Shown: piece after piece, positions 16,922-24,553 of the stretch
How the letters are laid out: every line of letters starts with the position of its first letter
Numbering within the stretch: the first letter of the stretch is position 1
Assembly (NCBI GenBank): GCA_012965315.1
Contig: DTSO01000094.1
Location: 1-58,274, forward strand
Reading direction: 5' to 3'
Length of the DNA: 58,274 nt
From: Phycisphaerales bacterium
Lineage (GTDB): Bacteria > Planctomycetota > Phycisphaerae > Phycisphaerales > SM1A02
Program-made: the position numbers and the translations under genes
The notes under the pieces: model-generated
The model's database searches: none
Seen by the model: the letters and a program-made list of their open reading frames with translations, nothing else
Told to the model about the DNA's origin: nothing

Positions 16922-18000
16922 TCCAATTCAGGCATAGAATCGCCATTATTGATACGAAGAATGCCTCCTGCAGCAGAAATCTGCACTAATGGGTCAACAT
17001 CCTTGAGCATAAGAGCAAGTGGCCCAAGACTTAGTTGGTACCCCTGCACACCCAAGGCGGTAGCACATTGCGATCTGATATTCGCAGAATCATTTGAAGA
17101 AAAGCTAAGGACTAATTCTAGTGGCATTCGCTGGGGAGTAATTTCCGCAAGTGAGGTCGCCGCAACTAAGCGAATTTCGTCTGGATATCTTTTTGGGGAC
17201 ATCGTAATACTTTCGAGAGTTGACACTACTTCTACGTCACCAAGACGCCCTGCAATTTGGCAAGCTAACGCCGTAACTTCTGCTTCTTGTGCCGAACTGA
17301 AAATTGCAGCCCGCACAACTTCTAACTCGTTGCGCTCGCCGAGCAAAATTAATGCTTCCGCCATTTGCAAATTAATAAGTCGCCTACGGATTGGTGTAAT
17401 TAAATCTTGAGGAACTTTTAATGCATCTCGAATCATTTGCACTGCTGATGTATTACCCATCATTCCAAGCACCATTGCGGCATTGCCTTGAAGTTCAGGA
17501 TTTCCGCTTTGTAACATACGTGCTAACAGATTTAAGTCTACTTTTGAACCACAACGATACAGTGAATAAAGTGCTGCTGCTTGAACGGATTCTGATTCAT
17601 CTAACAACAAGGGTTCGAGTAATATTGAAAGGGAGCAAAGTTTTTTTTCCCCAATCATCATCGCTGCGACAAAACGAACACCGCGATTATCATCACCAAG
17701 TGCAAATCGCAAAACACGCTCAAGCGGTTCGTTCGGAGCATACCTGAGTGCTTCGATTGCATTTGCACGGAATCGTGGATTATTTGACTCTGTTTTATCT
17801 AGCAGAAGGGATAACGCCGATTGCTTTACGGTGTTACCGTCGACAACTTTAGGCGCATTAGAAGTATTCGCACTTTCATTTACGCTCTTGATGGATTGGT
17901 TTTTAGAACTCCAAGGATCTTCGCTCGCTCTTTTTACAGCATCTGGGCCACATGCAGTTAGTAGGCCGAGCGCTAAAACACTACATAGAATTTTCGTCAT
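16918..18000 (-). CDS. HEAT-repeat lipoprotein
   Basis: 360 residues from ATG 18000 with GGAG upstream; the frame extends to 18069 inside lnt but lacks a signal there. The lipoprotein signal MTKILCSVLALGLLTAC ends in lipobox LTAC with C17 as the lipidated residue. Residues about 75-355 form repeated helix pairs with alternating A/L and R/D positions, as in HEAT/PBS-lyase repeats (for example RFRANAIEALRYA, GVRFVAAMMIGE). Likely a protein-binding scaffold held in a membrane. Its 5' end overlaps lnt by 20 nt; Lnt would be the enzyme that completes its own acylation. Function unknown. Confidence 0.85.
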   Translation of the reverse strand: MTKILCSVLALGLLTACGPDAVKRASEDPWSSKNQSIKSVNESANTSNAPKVVDGNTVKQSALSLLLDKTESNNPRFRANAIEALRYAPNEPLERVLRFALGDDNRGVRFVAAMMIGEKKLCSLSILLEPLLLDESESVQAAALYSLYRCGSKVDLNLLARMLQSGNPELQGNAAMVLGMMGNTSAVQMIRDALKVPQDLITPIRRRLINLQMAEALILLGERNELEVVRAAIFSSAQEAEVTALACQIAGRLGDVEVVSTLESITMSPKRYPDEIRLVAATSLAEITPQRMPLELVLSFSSNDSANIRSQCATALGVQGYQLSLGPLALMLKDVDPLVQISAAGGILRINNGDSMPELD

Positions 18001-19618
18001 TGCTTGAACTCCATTTTTTTCTTGAAACAAGAATGAGCAGGATACTACCAAGTAATGAAACCCATGCAACTGTATCGCCTAAGTATCGACTCAGTGGCTT
18101 CTGGACTCCCTTGTATACCTTCACGCGTAGAATTCCCGATTCAAGCACCGGTAATTTTTCCATTACTTGCCCGCGAGCATTTATTAAACAACTAATACCT
18201 GTGTTGGCTGCGCGAATCATTGGCGTTCTATTTTCAATGCAACGCATTTGAGCTTCTCGAACATGTTGCCAATGCGCTCCTGCATCATCCCCAAACCAAC
18301 CATCGTTGCTTAAATTAATTAACACGTCCGCTTTGCGATTGCCGTCTTCCCAAACCATTTTTCGAACAACACTTGGAACTGTGTCCTCAAAACAAATAGG
18401 TGTTGCGAAAGTGAGGTCGAGAATTGATGCATCTCCACTCATTGTTGTAGCCGGCAATGCAAACACACTTGAATCTTCGCCTTCACTTAAATCAAATAGC
18501 ATTGCTGCTCCGAACGTTTCTCGCACCCAATCCTGCACCGTTGGGAACCAATCTAGGTACGGAATTTTTTCCCCGAACGGTGTTAGAAACGTTTTGTCGT
18601 ATCGTTGCGCGCTTCCATCTGGTCGAACCAAAACTGCGGAATTAAATTGCGAACCTGTCTTAATGCGAAGTGATTCTGACTCTTCAATAACTTTTATATC
18701 AAGCCAAGTTTGAGCTCCTACTAGTATTGGAATATCTAATTTTGCAGAGGTGCGACGAATTGTTTCAGCCCAATACCAAAGCGGCAAAAACTCCTCGTGC
18801 CATGGTTCAAAATTTGTTGCGTTCACTTCAAAACCAGACCCTGGCAACATAGTTTCTGGCCAAATGATTAGATCTGGCTTATCCTCTTCAAGAGCGACTT
18901 TGTAAGTTAAGTCCATTGCTTTTGAAACATCAATCTGTTGCTTCTCCCAACTCCATGCAACTTTATTCGATTGCGGAACATTCGTTTGTATGACTGCGAC
19001 ATCAATATATGAGCGAGTGCGTTCAATCAAGTAATAAAAACCATACTCTCTCATTGCCGAATCTGCACAAACAACACCCATGATTGCAATCGTCCACCAA
19101 CGAACTTGCATAATATTTGCAAGCAAGGATGCGATTGCAACTACGAGAAAACTTGCAAGCCAAACGCTTCCGATTGTGGCGACGTCTGCCATCGGTAAAT
19201 CTACAATTCCTGTTCCTGCAAGGTACCAAGGGTAGCCATCAAAAATTACTATTCCTCTAAGACATTCAAGCCCAACCCAAAGTATTGGCGCTGACAGAAC
19301 TAATGAAATTCTTTTTTGATTTTGAACTAGACGAAGTAAATACACAAAGAGTGGAGCCCAAAACGACATGTATAAAGCTAATCCAAACCAGCCAATGAAC
19401 GCAACCTGTTCGACCCAAGCGTGCAGCCAAAGCCACAATGGGATTTGAAATACAAACGTCCAAAACACGGCGCTTCTTGTGTTCTTCGCGTGTAGCGCGA
19501 TGAGTATTAAAAACATCGGAGCGCCAATTGCACCAATACCTAATCCAACTGGAGAAAATGCAAGCAACGTACAAATTGCAGAAGCAATTGCAATTATCAC
19601 CAATAGCCAAGTTTTCAT
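17981..19618 (-). CDS. lnt: apolipoprotein N-acyltransferase
   Basis: 545 residues. About six transmembrane helices in 1-195, then a nitrilase-fold domain with the triad E255 (IIWPETMLPG), K342 (YDKTFLTPFGE) and C409 (TPICFED), and a final helix at 516-532. It adds the third acyl chain to the N-terminal cysteine of lipoproteins in the inner membrane, so a diderm envelope is implied. Its ATG overlaps the accD stop (TAATG), and its end overlaps a lipoprotein gene, so all three are coupled. Confidence 0.95.
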   Translation of the reverse strand: MKTWLLVIIAIASAICTLLAFSPVGLGIGAIGAPMFLILIALHAKNTRSAVFWTFVFQIPLWLWLHAWVEQVAFIGWFGLALYMSFWAPLFVYLLRLVQNQKRISLVLSAPILWVGLECLRGIVIFDGYPWYLAGTGIVDLPMADVATIGSVWLASFLVVAIASLLANIMQVRWWTIAIMGVVCADSAMREYGFYYLIERTRSYIDVAVIQTNVPQSNKVAWSWEKQQIDVSKAMDLTYKVALEEDKPDLIIWPETMLPGSGFEVNATNFEPWHEEFLPLWYWAETIRRTSAKLDIPILVGAQTWLDIKVIEESESLRIKTGSQFNSAVLVRPDGSAQRYDKTFLTPFGEKIPYLDWFPTVQDWVRETFGAAMLFDLSEGEDSSVFALPATTMSGDASILDLTFATPICFEDTVPSVVRKMVWEDGNRKADVLINLSNDGWFGDDAGAHWQHVREAQMRCIENRTPMIRAANTGISCLINARGQVMEKLPVLESGILRVKVYKGVQKPLSRYLGDTVAWVSLLGSILLILVSRKKWSSSNDENSM

Positions 19619-20469
19619 TATTTCCCTGCGTAGTCGATTAAACTAGAAATTTCACTGCGTAACTCGCTTCGTGGAACTACACAATCTACAAACCCACATT
19701 CAAGTAAAAATTCTGCGCGCTGAAATCCGTCAGGTAATTTTTGTTTAATGGTTTGTTGAATTACTCGCGGACCTGCAAAACCAATGAGGGCTTTTGGCTC
19801 AGCTAAAATAACATCACCAAGCATTGCGAAACTTGCAGTAACTCCACCCGTAGTTGGGTCAGTCAAAACAGAAATGAATAGACCACCCATATCATCGAAC
19901 CGTGCAAGTGCCGCGGAAGTTTTTGCCATTTGCATTAATGAGAGACCTGACTCCATCATGCGCGCTCCGCCAGAGGCAGTGACAATAATGATTGGCAAAT
20001 CTTGGTCAGCTGCTCGCTCGATTGCACGAAGGATTTTTTCTCCGACGACGCTTCCCATTGAACCACCAAGAAAGGCGAAATTCATAACAGCAAGAACTAC
20101 TTTTCGCCCTTTGATGAACGCGTAACCAGTATGGATTGCATCGTTTTTCTTTGTTTTCTTTTGTGCTTCAACGAGTCTATCTTTGTAGGATTTTAAGTCT
20201 ACGAATTCAAGCGGATCTTGAGGAACTAAATCCTCGTCAAAAGCTTCAAAAGTTTCTGGGTCGACTAGTTGAACAATTCGTTGCTCTGAAGCAACACGAA
20301 AATGTCTTTGGCATTCGGGGCACACTTGAAGATTGTTTTCAACACTTCTGCGGAAGAGAATCGCGCTGCATTCATCGCAACGCATCCAGAGCCCTTCAGG
20401 TATGGATCGCCTTTTTGCGGGAGATGTAGCTTCATCTGCCCATTGTTGTGTTTGTTCTTGATTTTTCAT
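19618..20469 (-). CDS. accD: acetyl-CoA carboxylase carboxyltransferase subunit beta
   Basis: 283 residues, normal length. The N-terminal zinc ribbon is C31-x2-C34 ... C50-x2-C53 (RCDECSAI, VCPECQRH). The crotonase-fold core contains GGARMMESGLSLMQMAKT and PTTGGVTASFAMLGD, typical of AccD. With AccA it moves the carboxyl group from biotin to acetyl-CoA, the first step in fatty acid synthesis. It lies 44 nt after rpe and is translationally coupled to lnt. Confidence 0.97.
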   Translation of the reverse strand: MKNQEQTQQWADEATSPAKRRSIPEGLWMRCDECSAILFRRSVENNLQVCPECQRHFRVASEQRIVQLVDPETFEAFDEDLVPQDPLEFVDLKSYKDRLVEAQKKTKKNDAIHTGYAFIKGRKVVLAVMNFAFLGGSMGSVVGEKILRAIERAADQDLPIIIVTASGGARMMESGLSLMQMAKTSAALARFDDMGGLFISVLTDPTTGGVTASFAMLGDVILAEPKALIGFAGPRVIQQTIKQKLPDGFQRAEFLLECGFVDCVVPRSELRSEISSLIDYAGK

Positions 20470-20513
20470 GAAATTACTATTTTTAGAATCACCGTATCAA
20501 GGATTGCTATCGG

Positions 20514-21203
20514 TTAATGTCCCCTCAGTCCCGCAATTGCTGCAGGATAATCATCTGCACCAAAAATTGCTGATGCGGCAACAAGAACATCACAACCTGC
20601 ATCTTTACATGCTTGGCAAGTTTTTAGACTAACCCCGCCGTCCATCTGCAGTCGCTGGTCTGGTCGTAGTTGTTTTGAAATTGTTTCGACTTTTGTTAAC
20701 ACTTCTGGAATAAATGCTTGACCCGAAAAACCAGGGTTCACACTCATCACCAAAATCAAATCAAAAGATTCAATGAGTGGCAATATTTCTTGAACATCTG
20801 TTGGCGGATTAATTGCAATGCCAGCATCCATTCCTGCAGCGCGAACAGCATCTGCCACTTCGAGTGGGTCATCTTCCGCTTCAACATGAGTTGTAAACAA
20901 ACTCGCACCGGCGTCAGCAAATGGCTGAACATACATCAAAGGTTTGTTCACCATCAAATGCACATCCAAATAGACATCTGGCAATGTAGCCCGAAGTGAA
21001 TTGCAAAGTGCAGGACCCATCGTTAGGTTGGGTACAAAATATCCGTCCATAACATCAAGATGCAAAAGGTCAGCACCACCATTTAATACTGCTTTACATT
21101 CGTCTCCAAGATTTGAAAAATCAGAAGACAAAATGGATGGAGCAATAAGTGGAAGCGTTGGAGGAGCAGTAATCAAACTCATCGTCTTAACCTGTGTTGT
21201 CAT
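20514..21203 (-). CDS. rpe: ribulose-phosphate 3-epimerase
   Basis: 229 residues. The TIM-barrel motifs of Rpe are all present: IAPSILSSDFSNLG, LHLDVMDGYFVPNLTMG, DVHLMV, VMSVNPGFSGQAFI and MDGGV. The metal-binding H and D residues sit in the HLDVMDG and DVHLMV motifs. It interconverts ribulose-5-P and xylulose-5-P in the pentose phosphate pathway. ATG 21203 lies 2 nt after the stop of the TlpA-like gene; an internal ATG seven codons on is possible. Confidence 0.96.
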   Translation of the reverse strand: MTTQVKTMSLITAPPTLPLIAPSILSSDFSNLGDECKAVLNGGADLLHLDVMDGYFVPNLTMGPALCNSLRATLPDVYLDVHLMVNKPLMYVQPFADAGASLFTTHVEAEDDPLEVADAVRAAGMDAGIAINPPTDVQEILPLIESFDLILVMSVNPGFSGQAFIPEVLTKVETISKQLRPDQRLQMDGGVSLKTCQACKDAGCDVLVAASAIFGADDYPAAIAGLRGH

Positions 21204-21205
21204 TT

Positions 21206-22264
21206 TTACTCGCCAGCGCTTGCGCGTTGTTGTTGCGTTTTGTAACTATCTAAGGTGAACTTGTATTCCGCTTTTTCTTTTTCTTTTGCTGAGAAATACG
21301 CTTTACGTTGCCATTCGATTGCTTCGTCCATGTTCCCATTTCCGAAGTGAACTAATGCAATTGTTGATAAGTAAAGTGGGTCGGTTTTCTTTCGAGCAAA
21401 TGATTGTGCAGTTTTTGCTAATGACATGGCAACGTCCATGCGACGTTTTGATCCCGTAATGCGATCGTCTGTTGCAATCATTTTTGCGAACCAAGTTAAA
21501 AGTTCTGGATCATCAGAACCACGAGTAAGCATGACATTTCCAATAAGTTTATATGCTCCAGCCGTGTCACCTTGTTCAAGCAATAACATCTCGAACAACT
21601 CAAGATATAGATTTGCAAATACAAATTGATCTACGCCGATTGCTTGATTGTAATGTTTTTCTGCTTCCGCCCAACTATTTAAGTTACGGAATTGTTTTGC
21701 ACCGTCAATCGCAGGCTGTGCTTTTTCGCTTTTTTGCAAATCATATCGACCTGACATTACCTTATGCAAGATATCTTCAAATGCTTCTTCAAGAGGGTTA
21801 CCGATGAACTGAATAATTCCATTTCGGTCAACAATGAATGCTGAAGGAATACCTTTAAGTCCTGCCTTATCCATCCAATTGCGTTGTGTTCGGCGACGAT
21901 TGTCCACGCCAATGGTATATTCCATTTTCATGCCTTGCTGGGCGACGAACTTCTTAACTAGACTTGAATCTTCATCTGTTGAAATCCCAACGATTGTCAA
22001 ACCATCCTCAGCATATTCTTCTTGAAGTTGCGTTAGATGTGGAATAGAGCGTTTACATGGTCCACACCAGGTTGCCCAAAATTCAACTACATATACTTCG
22101 GCATTAGAAGGATTAAATTCACCCTTTACCCAAGTCTCAACATTCAGCGCAGGTGCTGAATCGCCAACAGATAATGTTTGCCTGCCACCTGGTTGAGCAT
22201 CTGCAAATGTAACTAAGCAAAAAATTGAAAAAATGGCTAATGTAAATATTGTTCGAACGCGCAT
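21206..22264 (-). CDS. secreted TlpA/ResA-type thioredoxin with helical C-terminal domain
   Basis: 352 residues with AGGAG 9 nt before ATG 22264. Signal peptide 1-23 (ending FADA). Thioredoxin domain about 30-175 with redox centre WCGPC (C67, C70) and cis-proline segment GIPSAFIVDRNG. The C-terminal half (190-345) is helical and TPR-like (AEAEKHYNQAIG, GNGNMDEAIEWQRKAY). It is probably a thiol-disulfide reductase outside the cytoplasm; the partner is unknown. It heads, or follows pgk in, a run with rpe, accD, lnt and the HEAT lipoprotein. Confidence 0.87.
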   Translation of the reverse strand: MRVRTIFTLAIFSIFCLVTFADAQPGGRQTLSVGDSAPALNVETWVKGEFNPSNAEVYVVEFWATWCGPCKRSIPHLTQLQEEYAEDGLTIVGISTDEDSSLVKKFVAQQGMKMEYTIGVDNRRRTQRNWMDKAGLKGIPSAFIVDRNGIIQFIGNPLEEAFEDILHKVMSGRYDLQKSEKAQPAIDGAKQFRNLNSWAEAEKHYNQAIGVDQFVFANLYLELFEMLLLEQGDTAGAYKLIGNVMLTRGSDDPELLTWFAKMIATDDRITGSKRRMDVAMSLAKTAQSFARKKTDPLYLSTIALVHFGNGNMDEAIEWQRKAYFSAKEKEKAEYKFTLDSYKTQQQRASAGE

Positions 22265-22315
22265 TATTAAAACTCCTTAAGTTTCTTCAGAGAATACTCT
22301 CTCTTATATGTGTAA

Positions 22316-23479
22316 TCATACGGTATCATCGAGTTTGGTAACACTTAAAAATGCCTTTCCTTCAAGCATTTGTAAGCTAGCGCCCCCGCCAGTGGAAATA
22401 TGGGTCATTTGAGGGGCTAAATTGAACCTGGAAATCGCTGCTGCGGAATCGCCACCACCAACAATGGAGATTGCACCACCATCCGTTGCTGTTGCTATTG
22501 CCTCAGCAATCTGCCGTGTTCCAACATCAAATGGTGACAATTCAAACACCCCCATAGGTCCATTCCAGATAATTGTTTTTGCTTCAAGCAATACTTCAAC
22601 ATATTGACTGCTCGTTTCTGGGCCAATATCTAAACCCATCCATCCATCTGGAATTTCGTCATTCACAAGTTGAATTACGGTGCCCTCTTTAATCTCTTCT
22701 GCACAAACATGATCCATTGGGAACAACAAGGATGTCGGACTTTTTTCTGCTGCCGAAATAATTCGCAATGCATCTTCAATTCGATCTTGCTCAAGCAAAC
22801 TGCTACCAATTTGTTTTCCCATCGCAGCCAAAAAAGTATATGCCATCGCACCACCAATTAAAATCGTATCGACTTTGCCAAGTAAATTTTCGATTGCTCC
22901 CATCTTGTCAGAAACTTTTGCGCCACCAAGAACTGCAACAAACGGTTTCGAAGCATGTGTAATTGCTTCATCTAAATATTTCAATTCCTTTGCAAGCAAT
23001 AACCCAGCGACACGCGGTTTGCCTGACATCGCTTCTGGTACTGCAACCATTGATGCGTGATTTCGATGTGCGGTTCCGAATGCATCATTGCAATAAATGT
23101 CGCCTTTAGCGGCGAGCGATTCTGCAAAAGAAGCATCTCCTTGTTTTTCCCCTGCTGAAAAACGTAAATTTTCAAGGAGAACTATTTCAGAAGTCGTGTC
23201 TTCATCAGAGAAAACCACTTTCCTCTCAAGCAAATCACTCAATCGCTCTGCGACTGGCGAAAGGGAAAATTCTTCCTCGTAGCCATTGCCTGTAGGTCTG
23301 CCAAGGTGACTCATCAATGTTAGAGTTCCGCCACGGTTTAGAACGCTTTTGATACTTGGAAGTGCCATTTCTATTCGACGGTCATCGGTAATTACGCCGT
23401 CCCTGATCGGAACATTAAAGTCCACGCGCATCAAGACTCTTTTTCCACCAACATCAATTTGTTCGATAGTCTGTTTCAT
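22316..23479 (-). CDS. pgk: phosphoglycerate kinase
   Basis: 387 residues. N-domain motifs VLMRVDFNVPI and SHLGRPTG, substrate arginine in LLENLRF, and nucleotide-domain motifs AVLGGAKVSDK, GPMGVFE and SIVGGGDSAAA. It converts 1,3-bisphosphoglycerate to 3-phosphoglycerate with ATP. No Shine-Dalgarno precedes ATG 23479; instead TAAGAT ends 6 nt upstream within a 20-nt palindrome, suggesting a leaderless start. It is divergent from miaA with only 33 nt between them. Confidence 0.97.
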   Translation of the reverse strand: MKQTIEQIDVGGKRVLMRVDFNVPIRDGVITDDRRIEMALPSIKSVLNRGGTLTLMSHLGRPTGNGYEEEFSLSPVAERLSDLLERKVVFSDEDTTSEIVLLENLRFSAGEKQGDASFAESLAAKGDIYCNDAFGTAHRNHASMVAVPEAMSGKPRVAGLLLAKELKYLDEAITHASKPFVAVLGGAKVSDKMGAIENLLGKVDTILIGGAMAYTFLAAMGKQIGSSLLEQDRIEDALRIISAAEKSPTSLLFPMDHVCAEEIKEGTVIQLVNDEIPDGWMGLDIGPETSSQYVEVLLEAKTIIWNGPMGVFELSPFDVGTRQIAEAIATATDGGAISIVGGGDSAAAISRFNLAPQMTHISTGGGASLQMLEGKAFLSVTKLDDTV

Positions 23480-23484
23480 GGTTC

Positions 23485-23504
23485 TATCTTATGCTCATAA
23501 GATA
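23485..23504. promoter_or_regulatory. 20-nt palindrome forming the divergent pgk/miaA promoter
   Basis: TATCTTATG CT CATAAGATA is a perfect inverted repeat (9-bp arms). Each arm contains TAAGAT reading outward, 6 nt before the pgk ATG and 9 nt before the miaA ATG. It fills most of the 33-nt gap, so it must contain both promoters or an operator between them. Confidence 0.55.
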
Positions 23505-23512
23505 TACAAAGT

Positions 23513-24445
23513 ATGCACCCTATCATTCTAATTCTTGGCCCAACTGCTGGCGGAAAAACATCGCTTGCCATTTCGCTCGCAAATGAACTTCCTGGAGGTG
23601 GTGAATGCATTTGTGCCGATTCAATGCAAGTGTATACAGGCATGGACATTGGCACAGCAAAGCCAACAGTAGAGGAACGGGCTGCTGCTGTGCACCATCT
23701 TGTTGACATTGCTAATCCAAGTGAAGACGGCTTCACCGTTGAAACATGGCTTACACATGCAAATGCGGTCATAGAAGATATTCGTAGCCGAGGAAAGTGG
23801 CCAATTGTTGTTGGCGGTACAAATTTATATGTACAGTCACTCCTGTTTGGTTTGTTTGATGGGCCTGATTGTGATCAAGAAAAACGAGATGTATTGAATG
23901 CAATAGAAAATACTAAACTTCAAACACGGCTGCGCGAACTTGACCCCGAGGCTGCCGAGCGAATTCACATAAATGATAAAAGGCGTCTCGTGCGCGCTAT
24001 CGAAGTTTGCGAAGCGACGGGCTTCCCACTTTCATCGTTGCAATCCCAGTGGGGCAAACCAATGCCTCGAGAAGATGCAATCATGATTGGTCTTAACTGG
24101 CCAGTCAAAACAATAAACAAACGAATAAACGCCCGGGTTAAGGCTATGTTCAATGAGGGGCTTCTCGCAGAAGTCGAAGCGTTAAGGGACAATCTTGGGA
24201 AACAGGCCTCCGAGGCACTTGGGTACAAGCAAATCCTTGCCCATTTGCGTGGTGAGTGTTCTCTTGATGAAGCAAGGGAACGAATCAAGATTTTGACACG
24301 CCGATATGCCAAACAACAACGAACTTGGCTCAGAAAGTTCCAAATTTTGCCTTCTGCACATTTTATTGAAATGGACAATAAAGGCATACAACATGTTACT
24401 GAACAAGCACTTACGTCTATTTTACCAAACAATTTACCTATATAG
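23513..24445 (+). CDS. miaA: tRNA dimethylallyltransferase
   Basis: 310 residues. P-loop GPTAGGKT at 9-16, then ADSMQVYTGMDIGTAKPT with the catalytic aspartate and threonine, VVGGTNLYVQSLL, and the C-terminal RRYAKQQRTWLRKF segment. It adds a dimethylallyl group to A37 of tRNAs that read UNN codons, using DMAPP from the MEP pathway, whose genes lie nearby. No Shine-Dalgarno is visible. Confidence 0.97.
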   Translation: MHPIILILGPTAGGKTSLAISLANELPGGGECICADSMQVYTGMDIGTAKPTVEERAAAVHHLVDIANPSEDGFTVETWLTHANAVIEDIRSRGKWPIVVGGTNLYVQSLLFGLFDGPDCDQEKRDVLNAIENTKLQTRLRELDPEAAERIHINDKRRLVRAIEVCEATGFPLSSLQSQWGKPMPREDAIMIGLNWPVKTINKRINARVKAMFNEGLLAEVEALRDNLGKQASEALGYKQILAHLRGECSLDEARERIKILTRRYAKQQRTWLRKFQILPSAHFIEMDNKGIQHVTEQALTSILPNNLPI

Positions 24446-24451
24446 TGCACT

Positions 24452-24479
24452 TGACAATTTCTGAAAAGTCGTTTCAATG
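24452..24479 (+). promoter_or_regulatory. likely promoter of topA
   Basis: A perfect TTGACA (24452-24457), 16-nt spacer and TTCAAT (24474-24479). The start would be near 24486. It lies 7 nt after the miaA stop. Confidence 0.5.
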
Positions 24480-24553
24480 CTTCGCCAAAGGCAAGCAGTT
24501 TGCTCCGCATTGCCGATGGAATGAGGCTCGAACCCCGAATCAGAGATAATATT

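Noticed and set aside
17981..18069. Longer N-terminus for the HEAT lipoprotein
   Set aside because: It would run far into lnt and bury the lipoprotein signal; the ATG at 18000 has GGAG and a lipobox.
24480..24545. T-loop-like GGGGTTCGAGCC on the minus strand upstream of topA, suggesting a tRNA
   Set aside because: The 3' half of the T-stem does not pair, and no D-arm, anticodon arm or acceptor stem can be drawn. It is explained by the topA 5' region.
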